This document shows, in pieces, positions 34,205 to 46,127 of a DNA stretch of 64,000 nucleotides. This stretch comes from Dryomyza anilis (lineage: Eukaryota; Arthropoda; Insecta; Diptera; Dryomyzidae), in NCBI GenBank assembly GCA_951804985.1, contig OX638133.1:27930963-27994962 (forward strand). Direction: 5' to 3'. The notes under the pieces are model-generated. The model had not been told where the DNA came from. It did not search any database and saw only the letters and a list, made by a program, of their open reading frames with translations. Every line of letters starts with the position of its first letter. Positions within the stretch are counted from its first letter, which is position 1. The position numbers were made by a program, and so were the translations under genes.

Positions 34205-35180
34205 TTTTTTTTTTTTTACTTTAAGTTTTTGAATTTGTTTTTCAGATTTACTTTGTGTTTGTGTTTTTGTTTTGGCTTGTGTTTTTGCTTTCGTGTGTTT
34301 TGATTTTATGTTTGTGGTTTTGTTCTTATGTGTTTGTGTTTTTGCTATTTTTTTGCTTTGTTTTTTGCTATTGTTTTTGTTTTTTGTGTTTGTGTTTTAA
34401 TTTAAGGATTTTAATTAGGAATTGATCTTTGTATTTTAACCTGCACTGAAGGAAAAACGAGTAATATACAGCTAATCGGTAACATTATGGATTTTAAGAA
34501 ACAAATCGACTTAGTAGACCTTTGTGTTTTTCACATTTATGTTTTGCTTTTGTTTTTACTTTTACTATTACTATTATTTTTATGTGTTATTTTTTTTCTA
34601 ACTTAAGCTTTTGATTTGGTTTTTCAGTTTGACTTTGTGTTTGCGTTTTTTTTTTGTTTTATGTTTTTTCTTTGTCTATTTGGTTTTATGTTTGTGGTTT
34701 GAGTTTTTATTCTTATGTCTTTGTGTTATATTTTGTTTTTAGTTTTGTTTTTGTGTTTTTTCTATTTTTTTTTTGTGTTTTGCTTCTTGTTTTTGTGGTT
34801 AATTTAATGGGAACTGAACATTGTATTTTTACCTTCACTGAGGGAAAAACGAGTGATATGCAGCTAATCGGAAACATTATGTGTTTTTTCCGTTTATATT
34901 TGTCTCTTGTTTTTTACTATTATTTTGATTTGTTTTTTTGTTACTTTAAGCTTTTGATTTTTTTTATTCAGATTGACTTTGTGTTTGCGTTCTTTTTTTT
35001 GTTTTGTGTTTTTCTTTGTTTGTGTTTTTGATTTTATGTTTTTGTTCTTATGTTTTTGTGTTTTATTTTGTTTTTACTTTTGTTTTTGTGTTTATTGCTA
35101 TTCATTTTGTTTTTGTGTTTTGCTTTGGTTTTTGTTTTGTGTATTTATTTAATAGTCTTGATTGGAAACTGATGTTTGTA
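34205..35180. repeat. T/G-rich low-complexity region
   Basis: Long runs of TTTTTGTGTTTTTG-type sequence. Embedded are two more copies of a segment (GGAAAAACGAGTRATATRCA then GCTAATCGGWAACATTA) at 34449-34489 and 34842-34880. Several long Phe/Val/Cys-rich open frames here are compositional. Confidence 0.7.
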
Positions 35181-36070
35181 TTTTTACCTAATCGTAGCTT
35201 TTACCTAATTTTTAGCTAATCGTAAACATTCTGGATTTTAAGAAACAAATCCACTTAGTTGTCAAAAAAGTAACTAAGAGCAATTATTCTTGATATGCAG
35301 ATATTCAGCCGTATCGTGTACAAAATATTCGATCGGAATTTTTCGTTTTTTGATACCAAAGAAGAAAAACCTTTGCATATAGTTTTTTCCTTTTTTGATA
35401 CCTAAGAACATTAATCTCTGGATATCAAGATAGCAAGCGAATATTATGGAAAGCAAGGACGATGAAACAATAAAGAACAACAGTTACATAAACACGTGTT
35501 CTTTAAATTTTACGAAGAACACAGAAACATTTTTGTGTTTTCTTTTTGGTTTTTAATAACCAATAAAATAACTGCTCACAATCCAGGAAATTTACATTTT
35601 TGATAACTAAGTATTTAGCTTAATATTCAGTTAATAAGTTCTAGAATGTAGCCGCGGTAGCTCAGTGGTTAGTGCGTTGGACTGCGAGCCGAAAGGTCCC
35701 CGGTTCAAGCCTGGACTGGGGGCTAACAACATCTTTTCATAGAAACATTTTCTATACCGCGCTACCTCTCGTCAGTAAATGGCAAACCTACGAGAGTAAA
35801 ACCATTGCCTATGAAAAGCTCTCACCCGCCGTTCGGATTCGGCAATAAACTGTAGGTCACACCACTTTGAGTACAAATATAACACGCACAGCTCAAATGG
35901 TGAGAAAGCTCGGCCGAAGTTCTATACAGGACTGAAGCGCCAAACTATTATTATTATTATATTAAGTTCTAGAATTCTAGCAGCATTTTATTGATATTAG
36001 AGAAATTTTGCTATTTTTCATTTAAGCCGAATTCCTCTACAGTTTTAGAAGTTTATTTATCATCGTGGTT
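35180..36070. mobile_element. Degraded relative of the CACGGAGGG MITE, with SINE insertion
   Basis: Recognisable family pieces are CACTTAGTTGTCAAAAAAGT, GATACCTAAGAACATTAATC, GAACACGTGTTCTTTAAATT and a worn right end near 36060. The SINE at 35651-35963 is inserted in it. Related left-end pieces reach back into the T/G-rich region. Confidence 0.5.
35651..35963 (+). mobile_element. tRNA-derived SINE, full-length copy with target duplication
   Basis: The tRNA-like head starts GCCGCGGTAGCTCAGTGGTT (A box) and has CCCCGGTTCAAGCCTGGAC (B box). The body is shared with the other copies and the tail is (ATT)n. It is flanked by a 12-bp duplication, AAGTTCTAGAAT, at 35636-35647 and 35964-35975. The head cannot form a full acceptor stem, so it is a SINE, not a tRNA gene. 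Confidence 0.9.
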
Positions 36071-36115
36071 CATAACCCGACTAGTTACATGACAAACATC
36101 ATCTGACCATGATCA

Positions 36116-36563
36116 TATCGTTACTGTCATGCCAATAGAGCGAATTTTTAAAAATATTGGGAAATTAAATTTTAAAGTTTGAAGTACTTTAAAAATTAGC
36201 AAAATTCATATTTTTTTCAATTTTTTCTGTTATTTTGGTTTATTTGTCAATTATTATAATGTATATAAAATATCGATGTAGCAGACCGTATGTAGCAGAT
36301 CGATAGGTGCTTTGAAAACAAACAATAAATGCCTCTACACCACTATTTTATCTTATTCCAATAATAAGTTATGGCAAAAAAACGAAAAGATTCGCCCTTT
36401 TGGCATGAGACGATTTTCAATTTTTCAATTCGTCCTTTTGGTTTTGTCTTCTGTGGCTAGAAATATCCAACAAAATGACACGCGATTTCGGCACAGCATA
36501 CTTGAGGATAAACTACATTCAAAAATGTAAAAAACACAAATTTCAAAAATTGCACACTCACCC
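36116..36563. mobile_element. Palindromic TCATGCC MITE, copy 2 (internally deleted)
   Basis: Starts CGTTACTGTCATGCCAATAG and contains GATAGGTGCTTTGAAAAC and GATTCGCCCTTTTGGCATGA. The 5' half of the inner hairpin is missing. Confidence 0.75.
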
Positions 36564-37899
36564 TATATGTTCTCTAATAGACTAATTTATACTAGAGATA
36601 GTTAGTATTTAGTCAGATATTGTAAAAACGTCCATGTTTTTTTTTGTAGTAGTAGGAATTCTAAAACATTTCTAACTTCATCAAATAATACAAATAATCT
36701 AAGTAATACTGCTAAAGGGTTCTTCAACAGGGACGCTACAAAAGTAGAGCGACAGGGACAGCAAACGACGCCATATTTCTTGCCGCTCTTTTGACATTTC
36801 TCTTCAGTAAGGTTTGCCATTTTATGATGAAAAGATATACGAATTCGAATTTCGGTAGTAAAATTTAATAATTTCGACTCATTGTTGTCTTAAAAAAACT
36901 TTTGTAGCGCTCTTATTGAAAAACCCTTTACTAGCAAGAATAACATGCTTTAATAAATTTTATTAGGTGACGGCATGGAATTATTACGTTTCATGCAATA
37001 CATAACAGATACAGGTTTCTACTTTATTTCGTACTAAAACTAAAAAATACCCTACACTTACAAATGAGTATTTTTATCATATTAGATGTATGAGTTTTAT
37101 TTATGTGAAAAAGATAGCTAGAACATTGTATACGTAGTGTAAATGTTTACCATTTTTAACGGCAAAAACTTGTTGGGATTTCCCGTGACCGTGAGTGGAA
37201 TAGAGTAATTCAGAGAACTGACATCGCTAAGTTGACTCAGAGATGACGCTCAACAAATACACGGACAAAAATGTTAGGAAACTAATTAGTTTGTAAAAAT
37301 TTTAATTATTAATAAACGATAAGTATACAATTGAAGTATCACGCATATTTCTATAAAATATGAGTAGATATGTATGTTAAAAATATGACAATGTAGAAAT
37401 GCCTTTTATTAAAAACAGTTCATAGACCGATTTGACTTATTTCCAAAGTCAAGAACTACTTTTTGGCTAAAGCATGTTGAAATAAAATTTAATTACATTC
37501 GAACAAGGCTTTTTCAAATGACGATGTGAACGGAAAATCCAAATTTACTAATTCGGCAAGGATGACAACTTTCGGCTTGTTGATATTGTAAATAGTAAAT
37601 ATTATAAAAAGTAGCAGTTTCATTTCGCCAGTATAAAATTCATTCAAAATGATATAAAATTCAGCTAAATCTGTACAAAATCCCCCCTGAACTAATACAC
37701 TGCGCGACGCATACATAAAAATGGGAACACCAAAGAACTCACCTGTCGAAAATTTAAATTCAGAATTCTGTGAATATGTGGAATTTGTATCAAATGGATT
37801 TTCGACGGGTGGATTTTGTGATGTTCTCAATTGTATACAACACAGCAAAATTTGGTTAATTTTATATGTTATATAAAAGTGACAGTTTCCCCTTCCCCA
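36564..37899. other. AT-rich intergenic DNA
   Basis: No gene is supported. The 37489-37947 minus frame is open for 150 codons but of AT-driven composition, and it runs into the MITE at 37900. Confidence 0.4.
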
Positions 37900-38182
37900 C
37901 ACAGAAAAAATAATCGACGTAAATATAGCAACCGATATTAATTGCATTCATTAATCAATCCAGCAATGAAATTCATTAATTTAATGAAAACATTTTCTAT
38001 TCTTCGTTAAATCAGCAACTACGTTTGCTAATATGACTATTTGAACGTCAATGCAGCAAATTAATTACACAGCAAATTACACAACTAAATTATTTGCTGC
38101 ATTTGTGAATTTCATTGCAGGATTGATTAATGAATGCAATTAATATCGGTTGTTATATTTAAGTCGATTATTTTTTTTCTTG
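37900..38182. mobile_element. Palindromic MITE, copy 2 (CACAGAAAAAATAATCG ends)
   Basis: Matches 4481-4726 in both arms (TATAGCAACCGATATTAATT, then CATTCATTAATCAATCCAGC). The centre has about 30 extra bases. Confidence 0.7.
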
Positions 38183-38315
38183 TTTCAATCCCAATAGTTA
38201 CTTGACCAATACGGAATACCCACAATGATGTCTTCCCTAATAGTGCTAATTTCAACTAGTGGTGAAAAATATATTGTTTAAATGTACTTTTCTTGAAATT
38301 TGGCAAGAAGTCTGG

Positions 38316-38745
38316 TCATGCCAAAAGGGCGAATCTGTTTGTTTTTTTGCTATAACTCTTTATTGGTGCAAGATAAAATATTGGAGTTGAGGCATTAATT
38401 GTATATTTTTTAAGCACCTAACGATTGGCATCATTATTTAAAACATTTTGCCAAACATTTTTCTTGCAAATGATAAAAAAAAAATTCAAAAAATATTTTA
38501 AAAAAATTATAATAATCGATAGGTGCTTTAAAAACAAACAATTAATGCCTTGACTTTTACCAATAAAAAGTTATGGCAAAATAACGAAAAGATTCGCCCT
38601 TTTGGCATGACAACATTTTCAATTTTTGGAATTCGCCCATTTGGTTTTGTCTTTCGTGGCTAGAAATATCCAACAAAACTATACACGATTTTGGTACAGT
38701 ATACTTGAGGAAAAACTACATTAAAAAATATCAAAAATTACACAT
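38316..38745. mobile_element. Palindromic TCATGCC MITE, copy 3 (truncated)
   Basis: Starts inside the family at GTCATGCCAAAAGGGCGAAT and contains the hairpin halves AAGCACCTAACGATTGGCAT and ATCGATAGGTGCTTTAAAAA. It ends near AAATTACACATTTGG. Confidence 0.7.
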
Positions 38746-38839
38746 TTGGAATTATCTTAATTAAATAATACGGAATTTAAAACAATATTTATTATAAATT
38801 ATATACTTTGTTTCGCTTAGTGTAACCAATCACTCGTTA

Positions 38840-38932
38840 ATACAGTTCTTCTTATTGCTCGTATATATAAATTATAAATAATAAATAAGATTTGCACAAA
38901 CGTCGCGTAGAACTCGTCAGCTACAGACAACG
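38840..38932 (+). promoter_or_regulatory. Likely core promoter and 5' UTR of the secreted-protein gene
   Basis: The block is conserved upstream of the paralogue (47095-47188) from ACTTTGTTTCGCTTAGTGTA through CAAACGTCGCG to the ATG. GTATATATAAATT at 38862-38874 may serve as TATA element, with the start site about 30 bp on. Conservation between a live and a dead copy reflects joint duplication as much as function. Confidence 0.4.
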
Positions 38933-40138
38933 ATGTACAACGAATTTTTTCTGATAATCTTACTGATATTTTTTAATAAATCAAACGCGTATAGTGTCTA
39001 CGACAATGATGACATCTATAAGTTAGCCATACGAACAATACCAATTGTGGAAAATGTAAATATACTGGAAACTGTCTGGCGAAATTCTTCAAACTTAGAA
39101 GTTTCGAAGGCACTGCATAAAGCTATTTACGATGAGGTTATTGGTGAAAGTGTTGAAATTGAACCCAAAAAACAACTGATAATCAACGAAGTTTATCAAC
39201 AAGTTCGAGAGCATATAATACAGGTCGAGAGTATTCATTTGGCGAGTATCTTTAGCAACAATTTAATCGTTGATCAAACTATACAATATTGTCGCCAACT
39301 GGTCTTTGAATATTCCTACGATGACGCATTGCCGCTCAAGATATACGAGGGTGCAATCGATCGTGCCTATGGCTTTGGAAAACCCCAGATTATAGCGCAA
39401 CATCTCGAAAATATCGCTACGGAAAATCAACTCAATGTGGCGATACAACGACTAAAGGTTAATGCTGAACTATATCTTTATATGAAATTCATAGAACGTG
39501 GTGATGTCGATGATTCGTATTTACTGCGCGTCGGTTATCGTTTTAGACAATACCAAAATAATACGTCTAAATATGCTGCCGAATTACAGCGTCGACTGGA
39601 CAAATCCATACAGCTGTTGCCAACATCATTGCAGCAATTATATTTCGAAAAGTCTATCTGTCTGCAAAATGCTGAATTGCAGCAATATTTATATGTCTCC
39701 AAATTGGCGAAATTTCAAGTGGACGAGGATCGTCAAAATTTGATAACATGGTATGAGAAGAGTTCGTTTGAAGAGGGTTTCTTCGATATACAACTCAAGC
39801 CGATCTACACAAATGGATATGTGTCAGCCATAACTGGGATATTGAGGCACGTCTGGCAACGACAAGTTGTCTATCGTGATGAATCGCTACAAAATCGTAT
39901 CGTCTCTTGGCAAAAAGTGCACGAAGTTCCGGCGAATAGTACTTGGACATTAAGACTCAATAATAATAAGATCACTTTTGTGCAAGATGATTATTTATTT
40001 TGTGTTACTGAAAAATATTATGGCAGTGAAAAGTTTCGACGTCTAATATTTGGACAACAAAACCCACGTAATGTGACCATGTGTGAATGGTTTGTGGACA
40101 ATTGTCCAGATGTTGCGAACAAATTGTCAATTAATTAA
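38933..40138 (+). CDS. Secreted protein, 401 aa, family not recognised
   Basis: A single-exon gene with a signal peptide at residues 1-19 (FFLIILLIFFNKSNA, then YS). Potential N-glycosylation sites include N51 (NSS), NNTSKY, NSTW and NVTM. The region to about residue 260 is helical and rich in Glu, Gln and Leu; the last 120 residues look beta-rich (STWTLRLNNNKITFVQDDYL) with three conserved cysteines, including MCEWFVDNC. A polyadenylation signal AATAAA lies at 40189. A paralogue at 47189 shares most of the sequence. The two-part build recalls insect hemolymph or storage-type secreted proteins such as the 30K lipoproteins, but I cannot show homology. Function unknown. Confidence 0.85.
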   Translation: MYNEFFLIILLIFFNKSNAYSVYDNDDIYKLAIRTIPIVENVNILETVWRNSSNLEVSKALHKAIYDEVIGESVEIEPKKQLIINEVYQQVREHIIQVESIHLASIFSNNLIVDQTIQYCRQLVFEYSYDDALPLKIYEGAIDRAYGFGKPQIIAQHLENIATENQLNVAIQRLKVNAELYLYMKFIERGDVDDSYLLRVGYRFRQYQNNTSKYAAELQRRLDKSIQLLPTSLQQLYFEKSICLQNAELQQYLYVSKLAKFQVDEDRQNLITWYEKSSFEEGFFDIQLKPIYTNGYVSAITGILRHVWQRQVVYRDESLQNRIVSWQKVHEVPANSTWTLRLNNNKITFVQDDYLFCVTEKYYGSEKFRRLIFGQQNPRNVTMCEWFVDNCPDVANKLSIN

Positions 40139-40423
40139 TTTATTTTAACAAAAAAACAAAGCATTATTTAATGTCTGAAAAAAATTCTAATAAAGTACGA
40201 ACAATTCATTGTAAATAATAAATATTACGATATTTTAATTTAATCTTATATGTTTACTCACTCACACGAAAAAAACCTCGAAGAACTCCTATCAATTGTC
40301 TGTAAACTAAATGTCATAATATTACTCTGAGAATTTAATTGTAAAATTTATAATTAATATAATTTTGTATCTACATTTTTCAAGTCAATTTTAAAAACTC
40401 ATGTGCGAGTCCCTGTATATAAT

Positions 40424-40732
40424 ATAATAATAATAGTTTGGCGCTACAGTCCTGTATAGCACTTCGGCCGAGCTCTCACACCATTTTGAGCTGTGCGTGT
40501 TATATTTGTACTCAAAGAGGTGGGACCTACAGTTTATTGCCGATTCCGAACGGCGGGTGAGAGCTTTTCATAGGCAATGTTTTTACTCTCGGAGGTTTGC
40601 CATTTACTGCCGAGAAGAACGCGGTACAGAAAAATGTTTCTATGAAAAGATGTTGTTAGCCCCAGTCCAGGCTTGAACCGGGGACCTTTCGACTCGCAGT
40701 CCAACGCACTAACAACTGAGCTACCGCGACTA
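40424..40732 (-). mobile_element. tRNA-derived SINE, full-length copy, minus strand
   Basis: Tail (AAT)n at the left, body with CCGAGCTCTCACACCATTTT and CAGTTTATTGCCGATTCCGA, and the head complement ending GAGCTACCGCG. TGTATATAT-like sequence on both sides may be the target duplication. Confidence 0.85.
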
Positions 40733-41154
40733 CTGTATATATTCCCTGTATATATTCTACTATATATTTGTGAAAATCAGTATGTATGTCTGTATGTATG
40801 TTCCAAATAGACGTTAAAAAGGGTGTGCCTCGGCAGCGTATAGGCTATGTCTCGTTGAGATTGGTGGACTGGGCGTAGCCTCTTTCAAAAATTGTAAAAA
40901 ATCCAAAAGTTATCCGATTTTTTTTGGTTTTGAAAAGCTTACATTGAGATATAAAGAAAATATGCTTACATGAGAAAATATCTTGATTAGTTTTAAAGAT
41001 ATAGACTGGAACATGATTTATTTTTTTAATTTTTCAAGATTTTACTTTACAAATTTATACATAGATTGTACATTTTATCACAAAATAAAATTACTTGTAT
41101 GGGACTATTATAAACAATTAACACATAAATCTCAAAACTGAAAATCGTTTTTAA

Positions 41155-41370
41155 ATATCTCAAGTGGTTTAGTAAAGATAAAATTCTAAATTCTTAATAT
41201 TTTTTTATTTTTCATTTTACGCAAATCTCCGTAAGTATTTTTTTCTTCAGTAACATGTATTTCTGTTTTTTTTTATAGATAACTTTACTGAGAATCTTTT
41301 AAATGATAAAACTTATCCAAAATATATTTAACCAATCTGACAACACTGGTCAAAGTTCAAGTTTTTAATT
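41155..41370 (+). repeat. Left arm of an inverted repeat pair
   Basis: Contains CTTTACTGAGAATCTTTTAA, AAACTTATCCAAAATATATT and ACCAATCTGACAACACTGGT, mirrored at 43585-43803. The space between (2.2 kb) includes a palindromic MITE, so this may be an older foldback element with an insertion. Confidence 0.6.
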
Positions 41371-42064
41371 TTTTTTTTTACTTTTATCCCCCGCAGAAAA
41401 GTTTTCAAAGTCCATAATCAAATTATAAGGACGAGTTATTTCTACGTATTTTTGAGCCTTACTTATTTTTTCCCCGGCGAAGTATATGTGCAGGGCAGCA
41501 TTTTTTTCCAAAAGTACTAATTTTTGATAGGACTTAGATTAATACCGTTATATCTCACTTTATAATATATATTCCTAAAAATGTTTCAAAAAGTATAAGT
41601 ACATAAAACTATTGTATATTATGTACTTATGCTTCATGATGATAAAGTTAATACTTATTTAGATATATTCAATCAAATATTATGGTTTTTCTTCTTTTCA
41701 AAAAAAAAAAATGTTCAGAAACTATACACCGATTGTCTTTATATTCGCCACATAGATTTCTTGAAATCTCTTCTTTTCAATGATACCAAACACTTATATA
41801 TTTATTTTACATGTCCAAATGGCATATTAATAATCATCATATTTCATCAATATTTCGAATTTTTTAATTTTATTTTGATTTTGCACAACTGCAGAAAAGT
41901 TTTCAAAGCCCAACGTAAAATGCAATTTTAAAGATAAATTAGTTCTTAATATTTTTTAACCTTACTTATTTCATCGAACTATATATGCAGAACAACATTA
42001 TTTCAGAAAATATAAATTTTTTAAAAGGACTTGTTATAAAACCATTATATCAAAAAAAATATAT
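41371..42064. other. AT-rich DNA between repeats, no gene
   Basis: The open frame at 41629-41931 is Phe/Ile/Leu-rich and AT-driven; nothing supports it as a gene. GCAGAAAAGTTTTCAAAG occurs twice (at about 41396 and 41891). Confidence 0.4.
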
Positions 42065-43059
42065 ATATCGTCAGTATCATGCCAAAGGAGCGAATGTGCA
42101 ATTTTTGACATTTGAGTTTTTTTACATTTTTTAATGTAGTTTTTCCTCAAGTATACTGTGCTTGTTCGATAAATCTAGCCACAAAAGTCAAAACCAAAAG
42201 GGCGAATTTGAAAAATTGAAAATCTTGTCATGCCAAAAGGGTGAATCTTTCCTTTTTCGCCATAACTATTTATTGGTACGAGATAAAATAGTAGTGTGAA
42301 GGCATCTATTGTTTCGTTTTAAAGCACCTATCGATCTGCATCATTAATTAAAAATATTTTGTCAAACATTAATTTGCCATTTGTTATTTGCAGGAAAAAA
42401 TGTTTGGCAAAATATTTTTAAATAATGATGCAGATCGATAGGTGCTTTAAAAACAAACAATAAATGCCTTTACACCACTATTTTATCTCGTACCAATAAA
42501 TAGTTATGGCGAAAATAGAAAGATTCGCCCTTTTGGCATGACAAGATTTTCACTTTTTCCAATTTCTTCGTTTTTTTGCTATAACTTTTTATTCGTGCAA
42601 GATAAAATAGTAGTTTAAAGATATTAATTGTCTGTCGATTGGCACATTATTTAAACTTACCAAAAAAAAATCCTTCAAATAACAAATGGCAAATTTATGT
42701 TTGGCAAAATATTTTTAAATTATGATGCCAATAGATAGGTGCTTTAAAAACAAACACTTAATTCCTTTACATTACTATTTTATCTTACGCTAATAAAAAG
42801 TTATAGCTTAAAAAACAAAATTATTTGCGTTTTGATCAGGATATAGGCTCACAAAATTCGTATTTATAATTCAGTAAGTTGTCCAAATCCAAAGATATTT
42901 TATATACGTTATAATAATTCTTGAATAAACCAAAATAATAGAAAAATTTGAAAAAAAACTAAATTTTTCTAATTTTTAAAGCACTTCAAACTTTAAAATT
43001 TGATTTTCCAACATTTTTAAAAATGCACATTCGCCCCTTTCGCATGTCAGTGACGATAT
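42065..43059. mobile_element. Palindromic TCATGCC MITE, copy 4, most complete
   Basis: The outer ends ATCGTCAGTATCATGCCAAA and complement-matching TTTCGCATGTCAGTGACGAT bound about 1 kb. Inside, 42219-42552 is a near-perfect hairpin with arms of about 165 bp, centred on AATTTGCCATTTGTTATTTG. A second, shorter palindrome follows at about 42600-42760. No coding frame. Confidence 0.85.
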
Positions 43060-43584
43060 GGGGGAAAATTCTGCACAAAATTAGAAAAATATATAGGAAG
43101 AATTCTGAAAAAAAATTAAAATTATATATATATGAACAATTGTGTTTTTTTTTTTCCTTTTTTTTGGTATTTTTTTTACAGAAAATCTAATGATGCCATT
43201 TGATTAACTGAATCTTAAAGATTCATAGGTGAAATTTCTGTATCTTTCGAAATTCTGTATCTCCTAAACGGAGACTTTTTTCAAGGTCACAGTTCAGAAT
43301 TTTCACAACAGGGTTTACAATTGTGGTTTATTCAATATATAAAAAAGTGGGGTTTTTTATAAGTTCGAAGTATATAAAGTTAGTATTTAATCGGCAAAAG
43401 TTTCATGACGATAGGGTCAACAATTTTTAGACATGTTCAATCAAAGTCAAAGTTAGTTTTGCTTAATTTCCCATACAAAATACTAAACTGGATTCTGGTG
43501 TAGACAATTTTGTATCTCGTATGGGAAATTATGCAAAACTAACATTGAATTTGATTGAACATATCAAAGTCAAACAAAAATTTA

Positions 43585-43803
43585 AAAACTTGAACTTTGA
43601 CAAGTGTTGCCAGATTGGTTAAATATATTTTGGATAAGTTTTATCATTTTAAAGATTCTCAGTAATGTTATCTATCAAAAAAATATAACAAGAATACGTG
43701 TTATGAAGAAAAAAAACTAATTTGCGTAAAAGTACAATTTTAATAAAAAAAAAAATGTCAACTTTACAATTTTATATTTACTAATCCACTTGAGATATTT
43801 CGG
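43585..43803 (-). repeat. Right arm of an inverted repeat pair
   Basis: Reverse complement of 41155-41370 with moderate divergence; see that entry. Confidence 0.6.
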
Positions 43804-43868
43804 CGTAGACCGACTATAAATTTGATAATTCTTCCTAGCATCATCACCACAACTATCACAATATCCTT

Positions 43869-44692
43869 ACACTAAGAAAACAATATGTTTATGAAAGTCT
43901 TGCTGCAACTATCCTTTTACATTTACGCCTTGTGGCAAATATTCAAACATCCCATAAGTTTCAATAAAGTTGCAGCAAAACTATTAATATTTTTTAAATA
44001 TGACATATATGCAGATAATTACGAGATGTTTGCCACAACAGCAATGGAAATTGAGATATTTGCAGTTGACTGATAGCAAACATCTAGAGTTCTTGAACAT
44101 TTGCAGCAAAACTTTTGAGGTATTTTGACATTTGACTACCATAAAAAAGGAAAATGGCGTACTTTTTTCTTACGCTCGATTTATCCACAACAATGAAGTA
44201 ATGGTGTAAAAAATTTCCAACTTAAATATTACATTTTAATGGTAAAAGTGAAAATAATATATCCTGAGATTTAAATTATCAACACGTGATGGAAAATATT
44301 GCTTTTCAGAGTTTATTTTGATGACGGCATTGTCGGTGGGACTTGGTTCTTCTGCGAAGAAATCTCAAGTCGTTGTACAATTTTACCTTCGAAGGATTTA
44401 TAAAGACGGTGGCGAGAATTTAATAAATATACATTTGATTCATTTTCTATCAATTCAATACAAATTATGCGAATTCTATCCAAATATTCATCAACTATCT
44501 TCCTATTTGTAAGATGTTTCATTGATGGTTGCTATACATAATCGTAAATTTCCAAGATGGTTGCTAAAAATATTTATCATATTTGACGGATGTTTGAGAG
44601 ATGCTTGTATCAAATACGATCTAAATAATTTGTAAATAACTTGATATTTAGGGTTGTGATATTTCTGGTAATCATATTTGTTTTCTTAGTGT
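43869..44692. mobile_element. Short-TIR element, non-coding
   Basis: Left end ACACTAAGAAAACAATATG and right end CATATTTGTTTTCTTAGTGT are inverted repeats enclosing 824 bp. There is no transposase frame; overlapping opposite frames at 44313-44522 are coincidental. Confidence 0.6.
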
Positions 44693-44928
44693 ACTTTAAC
44701 ATTTCCCATGTGACCTAATTTTCCTTACTGGTTTTTATATTAAACCTTAAATATTATATTTATAGAGTTTTAAATATAATCATTATATAGAAATTGGTTC
44801 AAAGATACTAAATATTGTCTAAATTGACGATAAAACGTACTAACTGTCCAGAAGTTTTCTACATTTTCTTTTTCTTCGAAAAACATAATAAATTATAATT
44901 TATTTATTTTATACACATGGTAATCTTT

Positions 44929-45240
44929 AGCCGCGGTAGCTTAATGGTTAGTGCGTTGGACAGCGAGTCGAAAGGTCACTGGTTCAAGCCTAGACTGGGG
45001 ATAACAACATCTTTTCATAGAAACATTTTTCTATACCGTGCTACCTCTCGTCAGTAAATGGCAAACCTACGATAGTAAAACCATTGCCTATGAAAAGCTC
45101 TCACCCGCCGTTCGGATTCAGCAATAAACTGTAGGTCCCACCACTTTGAGTACAAATATAACACGCACAGCTCAAAATGGTGAGAGAGCTCGGCCGAAGT
45201 TCTATATAGGACTGTAGCGCCAAACTATTATTATTATTAT
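44929..45240 (+). mobile_element. tRNA-derived SINE, full-length copy
   Basis: Head AGCCGCGGTAGCTTAATGGT with B box GGTTCAAGCCTAGAC, common body and (ATT)n tail ending at 45240. Confidence 0.85.
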
Positions 45241-45519
45241 GTCAACATATCTGTAAGTAATACTTTTTATTTTGTATATAATTTTTCAATCTTATTAATT
45301 TATCTCGTATATAACACATAGGTTTTAGCTTCTTCAAATTCCGTGTTCCGAAAATCTCGGGATTAGTGCTTTTTAATCTCGGGATTTTCGGGACTATAAA
45401 ATGATTGTGATCCCGGGATCTCGAAGCCCGGATTTATAGTCCATATGCATGATCTAACTTTTTGTATTAACAGAATACCATTTACATGCCTTTTAATTGA
45501 TGGATCTTGGAAAAAATAT

Positions 45520-45700
45520 CAGTTATCCAAGACTTGGTAACCCCATTATGGCTGAGTCTTGAGCTAGGTATTTTTACCAAGCATTGGTTTGTCAGTTCTG
45601 GCTGAGTCTTGAGCGAGTACTACCTTACCAGGCCTTGGTCTACCAGTTACTGAGTCTTGGGCGAAAGTTTATTAACCAAGAATTGGGCTGACAGTGCGTC
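45520..45700. repeat. Three-copy minisatellite, unit about 60 bp
   Basis: Degenerate copies of GGCTGAGTCTTGAGC, then TTACCAAG and TTGGT, then a CAGT block. CTCGGGATT motifs lie just before it at 45355-45420, as at 10085-10170. Confidence 0.55.
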
Positions 45701-46127
45701 ATCAGGTTTGGCATTTCCTATATGGATCACTGAATTGTTGAAATGTAATTTCTTGGGAAGTTTATTCATGTAAATCGTACATTCTGATGAAGTTGAAGAA
45801 TATTTACTGATGTATTCTTGTTACTCCTGTAAAAGGTTCACTTCTCGGTTTTCTTTCATTTTAAACACACCGTCTTAATTAAAAACGATAAAAAGATACA
45901 CATATTGTGTATCAAAAGATACACAATATGCAATCATTTTATACAAACCGTCTTAATTAAAAACGATAAAAATTCTCACTTTTTTATAGCAATCAACAGC
46001 ACTCTAAAAAAACTTTGAAACTTTATCTGCGCGTTGACTGCACGATTACAACAAAATGATGTTTCTTGAGTTTCTTTTGAATTTTTGTATTGTCCTCTTC
46101 ATCATAATTCTGCAACATATTTACCTG

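Noticed and set aside
34654..35219. Hydrophobic membrane-protein-like frames rich in Phe, Val and Cys
   Set aside because: They translate a T/G-rich low-complexity tract; codon pattern is simply repeats of TTT, GTT and TGT.
35651..35730. tRNA gene
   Set aside because: A and B boxes are present, but the 5' GCCGCGG has no pairing partner after the B box, and the same sequence heads several dispersed SINE copies.
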